Shown: positions 1 through 8,494, counted from the first letter of the stretch. The stretch is DNA of 64,000 nt from Vogesella sp. LIG4 (GCF_900090205.1 NZ_LT607802.1:715846-779845), one strand, 5' to 3'. The notes: generated by a model not told the origin, from the letters alone. Made by a program: numbers and translations.

Positions 1-21
1 TGTCACTTTCTCTTGCAGTGC

Positions 22-45
22 AAGTGTCTGGCTTGCCAGGCACTT
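22..45 (-). other. hairpin in the leader of a leftward rRNA operon
   Basis: Ten-base arms AAGTGTCTGG and CCAGGCACTT face each other with a four-base loop and one mismatch. They lie downstream (minus strand) of the promoter and boxA described at 67-147. Such leader hairpins usually lie ahead of 16S rRNA and can form part of the RNase III processing stem. The 16S gene itself would start beyond the left edge and is not seen. Confidence 0.4.
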
Positions 46-66
46 ACACCTATCGGTTATTTGGTT

Positions 67-78
67 TGTTAAAGAGCG
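67..78 (-). promoter_or_regulatory. boxA antitermination site of an rRNA operon leader
   Basis: Read on the minus strand the bases are CGCTCTTTAACA, matching the rRNA boxA consensus TGCTCTTTAACA at 11 of 12 positions. boxA in nascent rRNA leaders binds NusB-NusE (S10) to make transcription termination-resistant. It sits about 40 bases downstream of the -10 of the minus-strand promoter at 119-147, the correct order for an rrn leader, so an rRNA operon probably begins just left of the window. Confidence 0.75.
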
Positions 79-118
79 GGCTGACTTCGTTTCGTTGCGT
101 CGTCAGCAGAGGAGGCGA

Positions 119-147
119 ACTATACCCATCGGCCCTGAGCCCGTCAA
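119..147 (-). promoter_or_regulatory. sigma-70 promoter, probably rRNA P1
   Basis: On the minus strand there is TTGACG (bases 147-142) and TATAGT (bases 124-119) separated by exactly 17 bases. Both hexamers are near consensus, and the discriminator downstream is GC-rich, as is usual for stringently controlled rRNA promoters. A boxA follows downstream. No minus-strand protein gene follows before the window edge, which supports a stable-RNA promoter. The same architecture (TTGAC./TATAGT, 17-base spacer) drives the tRNA pair at 30,690. Confidence 0.8.
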
Positions 148-277
148 CACCCGAAAAGCCGTTTTCTGTAATTAATTATCTAAACAGCTGATTCTACGAA
201 ACAAAAAAATCCGGATTACTCGCTGATGGCGGCAGGCTACACTGCTGTTCGAATTTTCATGACGTGATGTTGTTGCG

Positions 278-907
278 ATGAACTGGCTTTTCGACCTGGA
301 TGAAACCCTGCACCACGCCGGCCACGCGGTATTTCCGCGCATCAGCCAGCGCATGACCGATTACATCGTGACCTACCTGGGTTATGAGGAAGCGCAGGCC
401 AACCAGCTGCGTACCCATTACTGGCGGCGCTATGGCGCGACGCTGGGCGGGCTGGTGCGCCACCACCGTATCTCTGCCGACCATTTCCTGCGCTTTACCC
501 ATGATATGGATGAGCTGCTGCCGTGGATCCAGCGCGACTCGCGCCTGCCGCAGTTGCTGCGCCGGCTGCCGGGCCGCAAATGGATTTTTTCCAACGGCCC
601 GCAACACTATGTAGAGGCAATCACCGAACACCTTGGCATCGGGCAGCTGATTACCGGCTGCTACGGCATGGAGGCGCTGGACTACCAGCCCAAGCCGCGC
701 CGCAGCGCCTACTACCGGGTATTGCGCGACACAGGGTTGGCCGCAAGCCGCTGCGTGATGGTGGAAGATACGCTGGCCAATCTGCGAACGGCGAAACAGC
801 TGGGCATGCGCACGGTATGGATCAACCGCCGCCTGTGCCACCCCGCCTGGGTGGACTGGCGCATCACCAGCCTGCAACAGCTAGCCGGGCTGACGTTTGA
901 TTGCTGA
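278..907 (+). CDS. HAD-superfamily hydrolase, pyrimidine 5'-nucleotidase-like
   Basis: This 209-residue cytosolic protein has the haloacid dehalogenase motifs in order: DLDET at residues 6-10 (nucleophile D6, acid D8), a Ser motif in FSNG (S105), a Lys in QPKP (K139) and the acidic VED near residues 162-164. Its spacing and the helical cap fit the SDT1/pyrimidine 5'-nucleotidase branch, which removes phosphate from nucleoside monophosphates; the true substrate cannot be read from sequence. The ATG at 278 is the first start giving an intact motif I. It is transcribed away from the rRNA promoter, and its 3' end overlaps the convergent VanZ-like gene by 27 bases. A copy of the GTTGGCCGCA word lies in frame as Leu-Ala-Ala at 736-745. 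Confidence 0.8.
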   Translation: MNWLFDLDETLHHAGHAVFPRISQRMTDYIVTYLGYEEAQANQLRTHYWRRYGATLGGLVRHHRISADHFLRFTHDMDELLPWIQRDSRLPQLLRRLPGRKWIFSNGPQHYVEAITEHLGIGQLITGCYGMEALDYQPKPRRSAYYRVLRDTGLAASRCVMVEDTLANLRTAKQLGMRTVWINRRLCHPAWVDWRITSLQQLAGLTFDC

Positions 908-1975
908 CTGCTGCCAGATGCTGAACAGCAGGCAGGCCAGCGCCAGCAGCGGCCACAGGTCGGCCAGGAAATCGACCAGCGCATTCATATTGTGCAGATG
1001 GCCGTAAGGCCAGCGGAACAGCGACAGGAAATCGGCCTGCACCTGACTGAGCGGCCACAATACCGCCGCGGCCTGTGCTGCGGCCAACGCCAGCAGCGCA
1101 ACCAGGGTTTGCAGCATGCGACCGCTGCGGGCAAACAGCCACGACAGCAGGAAGCCGGCGGCCAGCCCGGTCACCAGGTGCGGGTTCACCCACTGGAAGA
1201 AGGCAAATGGCTTGAGCAGCGCACCGGCGGCAAACAGCTTGAGCAGCCAGGCGGATACCACCACCCACAGGATGGCCTGCCCGCTGTCCCGGCGCTGCAA
1301 CAGGAATGCGGTCAGGAACAGGTTGACCGCCAGCATATTGCTGGCCGCACCGCCGGCCTCCAGCAGAAACAGGAACAGCCGCGGGTTGTCGATGGGCGAC
1401 AGGTAGGGCTGCGGCAACCCCTGCGGGTAGGCCACCACACCGAACAACGGCAGTGCCGGGTTGAGCTGGGTGAAGAACCACAGTCCCATGACCAGCAGGC
1501 CATAGTCGGCGGCGCTATCCGCCACGAAGTGGCGCCGCCGCCATTGCCACAAGTGATGCCAGTAGCGGCGCAGCCAGCTGGAGATGGCCAGCGTCGCCCC
1601 CAGAGCGGCGCCGGACACATTGCACAGCAAGTCGAGATTGGACGCCACGCGGCTGGGCAGAAACTGCTGGGTGAACTCCATGCCAAAGCTGGTCAGCCCG
1701 GCGACGCACACCGCAAACAGCAGCGACAGCCAGCGCGGCAACAGCAGCAACGCCAGGCAGAAGCCATAAGGGATGTAGATCAGTACGTTGGCCGCATTGT
1801 CGAATGACGAGGTGTAAAAAGGCAGAGGGTCAAACAGGAACTCCAGCAGCGGCCGGCCGCTATAACGCCAGCCATGGAACGGGTACAGGCTGAGAAAAAC
1901 AATGATGACCGCGTTGATCAGGGCGGCATACAGCGCCACATGGCTGTTGGAGGCGCGGGCGGGAAAGGCGGTCAT
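881..1975 (-). CDS. VanZ-family integral membrane protein
   Basis: The 364-residue polytopic membrane protein has a VanZ-like N-terminal half: a first membrane helix, then a region with DNAANVLIYIPYGF, a GMEFTQQF helix and NLDLLCNVSGAALG, all typical of that family. The C-terminal half adds several more hydrophobic helices. VanZ relatives lie in the cytoplasmic membrane and some confer low-level teicoplanin resistance, but most, including this one, have no known role. I place the start at the ATG at 1975 because residues upstream in the longer open frame (to 2092) read through a terminator and are not membrane-like. The gene converges on the HAD gene with a 27-base overlap. Confidence 0.75.
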   Translation of the reverse strand: MTAFPARASNSHVALYAALINAVIIVFLSLYPFHGWRYSGRPLLEFLFDPLPFYTSSFDNAANVLIYIPYGFCLALLLLPRWLSLLFAVCVAGLTSFGMEFTQQFLPSRVASNLDLLCNVSGAALGATLAISSWLRRYWHHLWQWRRRHFVADSAADYGLLVMGLWFFTQLNPALPLFGVVAYPQGLPQPYLSPIDNPRLFLFLLEAGGAASNMLAVNLFLTAFLLQRRDSGQAILWVVVSAWLLKLFAAGALLKPFAFFQWVNPHLVTGLAAGFLLSWLFARSGRMLQTLVALLALAAAQAAAVLWPLSQVQADFLSLFRWPYGHLHNMNALVDFLADLWPLLALACLLFSIWQQSAIKRQPG

Positions 1976-2050
1976 CGCCGGAGGGAGTGCAGGGTCATAA
2001 CCCGGCAAGCATACCCAGCCCCCTGTGGCGGCACAAGGCGCTGCGCCAGC

Positions 2051-2080
2051 AAAAAAGGAGCGCCATCGCGCTCCTTTTTT
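2051..2080. terminator. bidirectional intrinsic terminator
   Basis: A perfect 13-base-pair stem (bases 2051-2063 with 2068-2080) closes a four-base loop and is flanked by A6 on one side and T6 on the other. It lies just after the stop of the OmpW gene on the minus strand and before the start of the VanZ-like gene, so it probably ends ompW transcription. Confidence 0.9.
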
Positions 2081-2099
2081 GATTGGTGGCAAGTTCTTA

Positions 2100-2693
2100 T
2101 CAGAACTTGGTACCGATACCCACGCTGGTTACCAGCGGGTTTACGTCCAGGGTGCCCAGCTCGGTACCACCAGCGCTTACCTTGGTGCTCATCCAGATTT
2201 TCTTCACGTCGAAGTTGATGAACACGCTCTTGGAAACCGGGATATCCATACCTACCTGCAGCGCCGGGCCGAAGCTGTTCTTCTTCACCGACAGGCCCAG
2301 GCCGGAATCATCGTGCAGGCCGTAGAAGCGGGTGTAGTTGATACCGGCGCCTACGTACGGGCGGAACTGGCCTTCCGGATTGAAGTGGTATTGCACGGTT
2401 ACGGTCGGCGGCAGGGCTTTTACCGAACCCAGGTCACCCAGATTGGAGGTGATGGTGTGCTTGGAAGTACCCAGGATCAGTTCTGCACCAATGTTGTTGG
2501 TGAACATGTAGGTGAAGTCCAGTTCCGGAATGGTGTCATCCTTCAGATCAACACCTACTGCGGACAGGGTGTTGTTTGTCGAAGTCTGCGGATTGACGTT
2601 GGTGATACGGAAGCGGGCCAGGATGTCACCCTGGGCAGCAAAAGCGGAAGTGGACAGCACAGCAACCAGGGCAGCAACAGCAAACTTTTTCAT
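2100..2693 (-). CDS. ompW: OmpW-family outer membrane protein
   Basis: This 197-residue protein begins with a clear signal peptide (MKKFAVAALVAVLSTSAFA) that ends in an AFA cleavage motif. Alternating hydrophobic strands follow and the protein ends in ...GIGTKF, the terminal phenylalanine used by the BAM machinery. OmpW proteins are eight-stranded beta-barrels forming a narrow hydrophobic channel in the outer membrane. The ATG at 2693 is preceded by GGAG six bases away; an upstream TTG at 2705 would overlap that ribosome site and is rejected. A strong terminator follows the stop. The gene stands alone, and regulation is not visible. Confidence 0.88.
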   Translation of the reverse strand: MKKFAVAALVAVLSTSAFAAQGDILARFRITNVNPQTSTNNTLSAVGVDLKDDTIPELDFTYMFTNNIGAELILGTSKHTITSNLGDLGSVKALPPTVTVQYHFNPEGQFRPYVGAGINYTRFYGLHDDSGLGLSVKKNSFGPALQVGMDIPVSKSVFINFDVKKIWMSTKVSAGGTELGTLDVNPLVTSVGIGTKF

Positions 2694-2853
2694 GATTTTC
2701 TCCAAGCATGAACTAGCGATAAAAACGCGATAAAAGCTGGCGCAGCCACTGCAGCCGGTTGACTTGCCGGAAAGCGAGCAGTAGCTTGCGACGTCGAGAG
2801 AAAGCTTAACCCTGCGCCTTCTAGGGCTTTTTGCGCTAGATCATGAAAGCAAC

Positions 2854-4329
2854 ATGAAATACAACGACCTGCGGGACTTCATGTCCCAGCTTGAATCGCA
2901 AGGCGAACTCAAGCGTGTCAAGGTGCCGGTATCGCCGCACCTGGAGATGACCGAAATCGGCGATCGCGTGCTGAAAGCCGGCGGCCCCGCCCTGTTGTTC
3001 GAGACCCCGCAGCAGGGGCAAAAGCGTTACGACATTCCGGTGCTGGCCAACCTGTTCGGCACCCCCAAGCGGGTGGCAATGGGCATGGGCGCGGCCGACG
3101 TGATGCAGCTGCGCGAAATCGGCAAGACCCTGGCCTACCTGAAGGAGCCGGAGCCGCCCAAGGGCCTGCGCGATGCCTGGGACAAGCTGCCGCTCTTGAA
3201 GCAGGTGCTGTCGATGGCGCCAAAGGAAGTAAAGAAGGCGCCGTGCCAGCAGATTGTGTGGGAAGGCGCCGAGGTGGATCTGGCCCGCCTGCCCATCCAG
3301 CATTGCTGGCCGGGCGACGTGGCGCCGCTGATCACCTGGGGCCTGACGGTAACCCGCGGCCCGCACAAGAAGCGGCAGAACCTGGGCATCTACCGCCAGC
3401 AGGTCATCGGCCGCAACCGCGTGATCATGCGCTGGCTGGCGCACCGCGGCGGCGCGCTGGACTACCGCGAATTCCGTGCGGCCAACCCTGATGCGCCCTA
3501 CCCGGTGGCGGTGGTGCTGGGCTGCGACCCGGCCACCATCCTGGGCGCTGTTACCCCGGTGCCGGATACACTGTCCGAATACCAGTTCGCCGGCCTGCTG
3601 CGCGGCAGCCGCACCGAGCTGGTGAAATGCATCGGCTCCGACCTGCAGGTGCCGGCCAGTGCCGAAATCGTGCTGGAAGGCCACATCCACCCGAACGACA
3701 TGGCGATGGAAGGCCCGTACGGCGACCACACCGGCTACTACAACGAGCAGGACAGCTTCCCGGTGTTCACCATCGACCGCATCACCATGCGCGAGAACCC
3801 GGTGTACCACAGCACCTATACCGGCAAGCCGCCGGATGAGCCGGCGGTGCTGGGCGTGGCGCTGAACGAGGTGTTCGTGCCCATCCTGCAGAAGCAGTTT
3901 CCGGAGATCGTCGACTTCTACCTGCCGCCGGAAGGCTGCAGCTACCGCATGGCGGTGATCAGCATCAAGAAGCAGTACCCCGGCCACGCCAAGCGCGTGA
4001 TGATGGGCTGCTGGAGCTTCCTGCGCCAGTTCATGTACACCAAGTTCATCGTGGTGGTGGACGACGACGTGAATACCCGCGACTGGAAGGAAGTGATCTG
4101 GGCAATCACCACCCGCATGGACCCGGTGCGCGATACCACGCTGATCGACAACACGCCGATCGACTACCTGGACTTTGCCAGCCCCATTTCCGGGCTGGGC
4201 GGCAAGATGGGGCTGGACGCCACCAACAAGCTGCCGGGCGAGACCAACCGCGAATGGGGCACCCCCATCGTGATGGATGCCGGCACCCGCCAGCGCGTGG
4301 ACGAACTGTGGCAGCAACTGGGGCTGTAA
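2854..4329 (+). CDS. ubiD: 4-hydroxy-3-polyprenylbenzoate decarboxylase UbiD
   Basis: The 491-residue protein matches UbiD along its whole length (E. coli UbiD is 497). UbiD removes the carboxylate of 4-hydroxy-3-octaprenylbenzoate in ubiquinone synthesis and uses prenylated FMN made by UbiX. Family landmarks seen include the N-terminal [10 protein letters not shown], the central [15 protein letters not shown] segment, the [13 protein letters not shown] segment and the C-terminal [13 protein letters not shown]. It is cytosolic or peripheral to the membrane. No ubiX is in the window, so the cofactor enzyme is encoded elsewhere. The gene is followed 61 bases later by yggL in the same direction. 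Confidence 0.93.
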   Translation: MKYNDLRDFMSQLESQGELKRVKVPVSPHLEMTEIGDRVLKAGGPALLFETPQQGQKRYDIPVLANLFGTPKRVAMGMGAADVMQLREIGKTLAYLKEPEPPKGLRDAWDKLPLLKQVLSMAPKEVKKAPCQQIVWEGAEVDLARLPIQHCWPGDVAPLITWGLTVTRGPHKKRQNLGIYRQQVIGRNRVIMRWLAHRGGALDYREFRAANPDAPYPVAVVLGCDPATILGAVTPVPDTLSEYQFAGLLRGSRTELVKCIGSDLQVPASAEIVLEGHIHPNDMAMEGPYGDHTGYYNEQDSFPVFTIDRITMRENPVYHSTYTGKPPDEPAVLGVALNEVFVPILQKQFPEIVDFYLPPEGCSYRMAVISIKKQYPGHAKRVMMGCWSFLRQFMYTKFIVVVDDDVNTRDWKEVIWAITTRMDPVRDTTLIDNTPIDYLDFASPISGLGGKMGLDATNKLPGETNREWGTPIVMDAGTRQRVDELWQQLGL

Positions 4330-4390
4330 TCGCTGCAAAAGGGAAGCGCTGTTATCATGCGCGCTTTGATGCAACTTGAAAGCACACACC

Positions 4391-4744
4391 ATGACCAACG
4401 CCAATTCCCGTAACCGCCTGAAACGCCTCAACAGCCGCCAGCGCAAAAAGCTGCGCGTGGGCGAGTTCCAGGAGCTGGGCTTTACCCTGCAGGCCACCCT
4501 GAACTGCGACGAAGCAGCCAGCGACGCCTTCCTGAATGCCTGGCTGGAAGTGGTGGATGCCCACGGCGTGAGCTTTGGTGGCAACTACACCAAGGGCGAG
4601 CTGGACGGCATCGTGTTCCCGGTAAGCGACGTGAAGGTCAGCGCAGAACTGCGCACCACCCTGGTAGCCTGGCTGCAGGGCCGCAAGGAAATCGCCCAGA
4701 TCGAAGCGGGCGAGCTGCTGGACGTGTGGCACAGCCGCTGGTAA
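4391..4744 (+). CDS. yggL: YggL-family 50S ribosome-associated protein
   Basis: The 117-residue basic-then-acidic protein carries the YggL (DUF469) pattern: RLNSRQRKKLRVGEFQELGF near the N-terminus, then the conserved core around FGGNYTKGELDG. YggL binds the large ribosomal subunit; its exact role is unsettled. I choose the ATG at 4391; the in-frame TTG at 4376 gives a non-conserved five-residue extension. A terminator hairpin follows the stop. Confidence 0.85.
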   Translation: MTNANSRNRLKRLNSRQRKKLRVGEFQELGFTLQATLNCDEAASDAFLNAWLEVVDAHGVSFGGNYTKGELDGIVFPVSDVKVSAELRTTLVAWLQGRKEIAQIEAGELLDVWHSRW

Positions 4745-4767
4745 GCGCGCGCCAGACCGGCAAGCAG

Positions 4768-4793
4768 AACGGCTCCCCACGGGGAGCCGTTTT
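4768..4793. terminator. intrinsic terminator after yggL
   Basis: Arms CGGCTCC and GGAGCCG face each other around a short C-rich/G-rich loop and are followed by TTTT on the plus strand. It sits between the convergent yggL and the 122-residue minus-strand gene and may serve both. Confidence 0.75.
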
Positions 4794-4805
4794 CATTTGC
4801 GCTGC

Positions 4806-5174
4806 TCAGCGCAGCGCCTGGCGCGCGTAGTCCAGCAGGCCGGCATTGCCATGCCGATGGCAGGTGCTGACGCAACGTTGGCCGCAACGCCACAGCGGCC
4901 GCAGCAGCCGCCCCGGGCGCACCAGTGCCAGCAGCCGTTCGCACAGCTGCATGCCGGCATCGAAACAATCATGCCCCAGGGCCAGATCATGCTGCTGCGC
5001 GGCGCGCTGCCAGTATGACCAGTAGCTGCTGCCGCTGGCCGCCGCCAGCCACAGGTGCGCACACGCCAGCCCCTGCGCACGCTGCCAGCTTTGCCAGCTC
5101 TGCCGCTGCGCGCGCTGGCAATCCAGCCACGCCTGCGGCAAGGCCGTGGGGTAGTGCGGGTGCAGTGTGGTCAT
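4806..5174 (-). CDS. small Trp/Cys-rich protein of unknown function
   Basis: I do not recognise this 122-residue protein. It starts MTTLHPHYPTALPQAW. Its middle is helical and unusually rich in Gln, Trp, Tyr and Ala (for example QSWQSWQRAQ and SYWSYWQRAA), and its C-terminal half is rich in Arg and Cys with a histidine-containing tail. There is no signal peptide or convincing membrane helix. The ATG at 5174 has a strong GGAGG seven bases upstream, which makes this a believable gene. It follows the GNAT gene by 53 bases on the same strand and is probably co-transcribed. The alternating Gln/Trp helix loosely recalls phasins, but that is weak. Confidence 0.65.
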   Translation of the reverse strand: MTTLHPHYPTALPQAWLDCQRAQRQSWQSWQRAQGLACAHLWLAAASGSSYWSYWQRAAQQHDLALGHDCFDAGMQLCERLLALVRPGRLLRPLWRCGQRCVSTCHRHGNAGLLDYARQALR

Positions 5175-5227
5175 GGCACACCTCCGATTGTGCAACGCAA
5201 CAATCCGGTATAGCCCAGCCCACGGCA

Positions 5228-5710
5228 TCACTCCAGCGCTTTTTCCAGCCACACGATGGCATCGTCCGGCGCACGCGGGTGCGGCTCCTCGCCGGTCTGC
5301 ACATATCCGCAGCGCAGATAGAACAGCAGATTGCCCGGCAGATTGCGGCGAATGGACAGCCGCAGCCGCGCATAACCCCGTGCCCGCGCCAGCGGCTCCA
5401 GCCAGGCCAGCAGCTGTTGGCCGCAACCCTGGCCCTGCAACTGCGGCAACACCGCCACACGCTTGATCTCCGCGACATCGGCACTGTCGGTGGGCAGCAG
5501 GCAGGCGGTGGCCACCGCCCTGCCCGCCAGCTCGCCGATGGCGAACAGCTGGCCCTGCGCCAGCCGCTGCGTCAGCGTGGCCGCATCCTCGTCCAGCGCC
5601 GTGGGCCGGCTGGAGACCACGCCCAGCAGCGGGCTGAACGCCGCCTGCAGCAGCGCGCGCAGGGTGTCCACATCGTCCGGCCCGGCCAGCCGGCATGCGA
5701 GCTTGTCCAT
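5228..5710 (-). CDS. GNAT-family N-acetyltransferase
   Basis: The 160-residue cytosolic protein has the GNAT fold signatures: AEIKRVAVLPQLQGQGCGQQLL (beta4 and the Q/RxxGxG/A acetyl-CoA loop, here QGQGCG), then GYARLRLSI and the LFYLRCGY helix near the C-terminus. It should transfer an acetyl group from acetyl-CoA to an amine; the acceptor is unknown. The ATG at 5710 follows a very strong GGGGAGGAG. It heads a likely two-gene unit with the 122-residue protein downstream. The glycine-rich loop GCGQQ is encoded in part by the GTTGGCCGCA word (5416-5425). Confidence 0.85.
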   Translation of the reverse strand: MDKLACRLAGPDDVDTLRALLQAAFSPLLGVVSSRPTALDEDAATLTQRLAQGQLFAIGELAGRAVATACLLPTDSADVAEIKRVAVLPQLQGQGCGQQLLAWLEPLARARGYARLRLSIRRNLPGNLLFYLRCGYVQTGEEPHPRAPDDAIVWLEKALE

Positions 5711-5752
5711 GACTCCTCCCCCTGAAAACCGCTAGCAGCCTAACAGACACAA

Positions 5753-5784
5753 AAAAAATGCCGCAACGCCCTGCGACGTTGCGG
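5753..5784 (-). terminator. intrinsic terminator downstream of aspA, overlapping a GTTGGCCGCA word
   Basis: Arms CCGCAACG and CGTTGCGG pair around an eight-base loop and are followed on the minus strand by a run of T. It lies about 100 bases past the aspA stop. The right arm shares five bases with the GTTGGCCGCA word at 5780-5789. Confidence 0.7.
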
Positions 5785-5882
5785 CCAACCCTTCTTAGGT
5801 GCCTGTGCTCAACCTTCTTGAAGAAGATCATGCCCAGGCTTCGCTTCACACTACATAAGGAGGGGACAAACTCTGTGCGCTG

Positions 5883-7286
5883 TTAGATCTCCACCCAGCG
5901 CGGGCTGGTAAGCGCCGCCGGCTGCAGCACGGTATCCAGCTGCTTCTGGGTGAGCAGACCGCGGCGCAGCACGATGTCGTACACGCTGCCGCCGGTCTGG
6001 TGGGCCTCCGTCGCCACTTCGGTGGCGGCGGCATAGCCGATGTAGGGGTTGAGCGCGGTCACCAGCCCCACCGAGCGGTGCACGCTGTCGCGCAGGAAGT
6101 CGACATTGGCAGTGATGCCCACCACGCAGTTCTCGCGCAGGGTGTCGCAGGCATTGGCCAGGTGGCTGACGCTACGGAACAGGCTGTAGGCGATCACCGG
6201 CTCAAAGGCATTGAGCTGCAGCTGGCCGGCTTCCGCCGCCATGGTCACCGTCATGTCGTTGCCGATCACCTCGTAGGCCACCTGGGTCACCACTTCCGGA
6301 ATCACCGGGTTGACCTTGCCCGGCATGATGGAGGAACCCGCCTGCCGCGCCGGCAGGTTGATCTCGCCCAGGCCGGCGCGCGGGCCGGAGGACAGCAGGC
6401 GCAGGTCATTGCAGCTCTTGGACAGCTTCACCGCCACGCGCTTGAGCACGCCGGACAGCTGCACGAAGGCGCCGCAGTCCTGGGTGGCTTCGATCAGGTT
6501 GGGTGCGGTAATCAGCGCAAGGCCGGTGAGCGCCGACAGCTTGTCGCACACCAGCGGGGTGTAGTCCGGGTGGGCGGTGATGCCGGTGCCGATGGCGGTG
6601 GCGCCCAGGTTGATTTCCAGCATCAGCGCGCTGGCTTCGTACAGCCGCTGCTCGTCCTCGCCCAGCATCACCGCGTAGGTGCGGAATTCCTGGCCCAGCG
6701 TCATCGGCACCGCGTCCTGCAGCTGGGTACGGCCCATCTTCAGCACGTCGGAGAATTCGTCGGCCTTGTCGTCGAAAGCGTCGCGCAGGCGGGCCATGGC
6801 CGCCAGCAGGCGCTGCACGCCCCAGAAGGTGGCCAGGCGCAGCGCGGTGGGATACACATCATTGGTGCTCTGCCCCATGTTGACGTGCTCGTTGGGGTGC
6901 AGATGCTGGTACTCGCCCTTGCCACGGCCCAGCAGTTCCAGCGCGCGGTTGGCGATTACCTCGTTGGCATTCATATTGGTGGAGGTGCCGGCACCGCCCT
7001 GGATCACGTCGACCACGAACTGCTCGTGCAGCTTGCCGGCGCGAATCTCCTCGCAGGCCAGCACGATGGCGTCCTTGTGATGGTCGCTCAGCAGGCCCAG
7101 CTGGTGGTTGGCCAGTGCCGCCGCCTGCTTGATCACCGCCAGCGCGCGGATCAGGTCGCCATAGCTGGCGATGGTCTGCCCGGTGATGGGAAAGTTCTCG
7201 ATGGCGCGCAGGGTGTGCACGCCCCAGTAGACATGAGCCGGCACTTCGCGGTCGCCAAGCAGATCGTGTTCCAGACGGGTTGCCAT
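5883..7286 (-). CDS. aspA: aspartate ammonia-lyase
   Basis: The 467-residue protein belongs to the fumarase/aspartase superfamily and carries the signature GSSIMPGKVNP, whose flexible loop holds the catalytic serine, plus GAGTSTNMNANEV and the TNDVYPTA segment. It fits AspA, which interconverts L-aspartate with fumarate and ammonia, better than class II fumarase. Length agrees with the family (about 470-478). I start at the ATG at 7286 (MATRLEHDLLG), since the frame upstream reads through intergenic sequence. The nearby dicarboxylate/amino-acid symporter suggests aspartate or glutamate use. A terminator follows. Confidence 0.9.
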   Translation of the reverse strand: MATRLEHDLLGDREVPAHVYWGVHTLRAIENFPITGQTIASYGDLIRALAVIKQAAALANHQLGLLSDHHKDAIVLACEEIRAGKLHEQFVVDVIQGGAGTSTNMNANEVIANRALELLGRGKGEYQHLHPNEHVNMGQSTNDVYPTALRLATFWGVQRLLAAMARLRDAFDDKADEFSDVLKMGRTQLQDAVPMTLGQEFRTYAVMLGEDEQRLYEASALMLEINLGATAIGTGITAHPDYTPLVCDKLSALTGLALITAPNLIEATQDCGAFVQLSGVLKRVAVKLSKSCNDLRLLSSGPRAGLGEINLPARQAGSSIMPGKVNPVIPEVVTQVAYEVIGNDMTVTMAAEAGQLQLNAFEPVIAYSLFRSVSHLANACDTLRENCVVGITANVDFLRDSVHRSVGLVTALNPYIGYAAATEVATEAHQTGGSVYDIVLRRGLLTQKQLDTVLQPAALTSPRWVEI

Positions 7287-7477
7287 GATGTGTGTTCGCG
7301 GTGAGGTTGGGTGCTGCGCACTGTAGCCCCGGCCGCCAAAACGCCGCCAATTCCGAATGCCGATCGGATCATGCAAAAGCTGCATGATCGGCAAAAACAC
7401 CGCGTTCAGCCGTAAAAATGGCCGCATCGTGCGGCCAATAAGCAGAAAAACCGAAGCCCGCAGGGCTTCCGGCACCT

Positions 7478-7552
7478 TGCGGCCAACCTGGCCTCACCGG
7501 ATTGGCCATGCCGGCCATGCGGCGGAACGCCCCGGTGGGGCTTCCGCCCTAC
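7478..7552. repeat. composite intergenic repeat, copy 1
   Basis: This copy starts with CCTTGCGGCCAAC (containing the GTTGGCCGCA word in reverse) and ends with an inverted repeat of the form GGCGGAA...TTCCGCC followed by CTAC. A second copy with the same order and spacing lies at 14,642-14,711. It sits between aspA and the LysR gene, and a small GAAGCCC/GGGCTTC hairpin at 7454-7470 precedes it. It could act as a terminator or structural repeat. Confidence 0.6.
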
Positions 7553-7582
7553 GGCGCATCGTAAACATTGGCCGCAGCGGCA

Positions 7583-8494
7583 TCACACCGCCGGGTAGCG
7601 CTGCGCCAGACGCTGCCACAGCGCATCCAGCGCCGGCAGCTCGCGGCGCGCATCGCGGTAGACGCGGATTTCCATCTGCAGCGACCAGTCGTCGTCGCCG
7701 GCCAGTGCCAGCTGCCCGGCGGCCAGCTCGCGCTGCACCGCGCTGTGCGGCAGGAAGGCCATGCCGTGCCCTTCCAGCACCATGGCCTTCAGGCCCTCGG
7801 CCATATCGGTTTCGAAGCAGCGCTGCAGTGCCGCCGGCTCCGGCGAGCGCTCCAGGATCAGCTCCACCATGCGGTGGAAGTAGGCGTTGGGGCCGTAGGC
7901 CAGGAAGGGAATCGGCAGCCGCTCCTCGCCCGGCAGCTGCCACTCCGGCGTGCCATCCGGCAGCTGGCGGGTGAACGGGCGCAGCGTCTCGCTGCCCAGC
8001 ACCAGCGCCTGGTAGCGCTCGGCCGGCAGCTCCACCGGGTGGCGCGGGTGGTGGTAGCACAGCATCAGGTCGGCGTTGCCTTCCGCCAGCGCCACCACCG
8101 CGTCGTGCACATTGTGCGCCAGCAGGCGCCAGGAGATTTCGCTGACCGCCTCGTGCTCCTCCGCCAGCCAGCGCGGCACGAAGCCGAACGACAGCGTGTG
8201 CGGTACCGCCAGCGTCAGCGTGGCGGCATCGGCCGCCTGCAACGCGCGCACCTGGCTGCGGGCTGTGGACAGCTCGCCCACCAGCACGCGCGCCTTGTCG
8301 CGCAGCAGCTCTCCGGCCGGCGTCAGCTGCGTCGGCCAGGTGGTGCGGTCGATCAGGTCGGCGCCCAGCCAGCTTTCCAGCGACTTGATGCGACGCGAGA
8401 ACGCCGGCTGCGTGAGGTGGCGCAGCTCGGCCGAGCGGGTGAAGCTGCCGGTTTCGGCCAACAGCAGAAAGTCTTCCAGCCAGCGGGTATCCAT
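7583..8494 (-). CDS. LysR-type transcriptional regulator, HypT-like
   Basis: The 303-residue protein has an N-terminal winged helix-turn-helix (residues about 1-60, with TQPAFSRRIKSLESWLG as the recognition region) and a periplasmic-binding-protein-like effector domain. The pattern WLEDFLLLAETGSFTRSAE and the LIDR...PTQLTPAGE context resemble the HypT/YjiE subgroup, which senses hypochlorite by methionine oxidation in E. coli. That assignment is only by resemblance. The ATG at 8494 follows AGGAG by six bases; longer upstream frame is rejected. It lies between aspA and the symporter on the same strand, so it may instead regulate amino-acid use. Confidence 0.82.
   Translation of the reverse strand: MDTRWLEDFLLLAETGSFTRSAELRHLTQPAFSRRIKSLESWLGADLIDRTTWPTQLTPAGELLRDKARVLVGELSTARSQVRALQAADAATLTLAVPHTLSFGFVPRWLAEEHEAVSEISWRLLAHNVHDAVVALAEGNADLMLCYHHPRHPVELPAERYQALVLGSETLRPFTRQLPDGTPEWQLPGEERLPIPFLAYGPNAYFHRMVELILERSPEPAALQRCFETDMAEGLKAMVLEGHGMAFLPHSAVQRELAAGQLALAGDDDWSLQMEIRVYRDARRELPALDALWQRLAQRYPAV

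Noticed and set aside
2836-4584. A long minus-strand open frame opposite ubiD
   Set aside because: It is the His/Ala/Val-rich shadow of ubiD and yggL.
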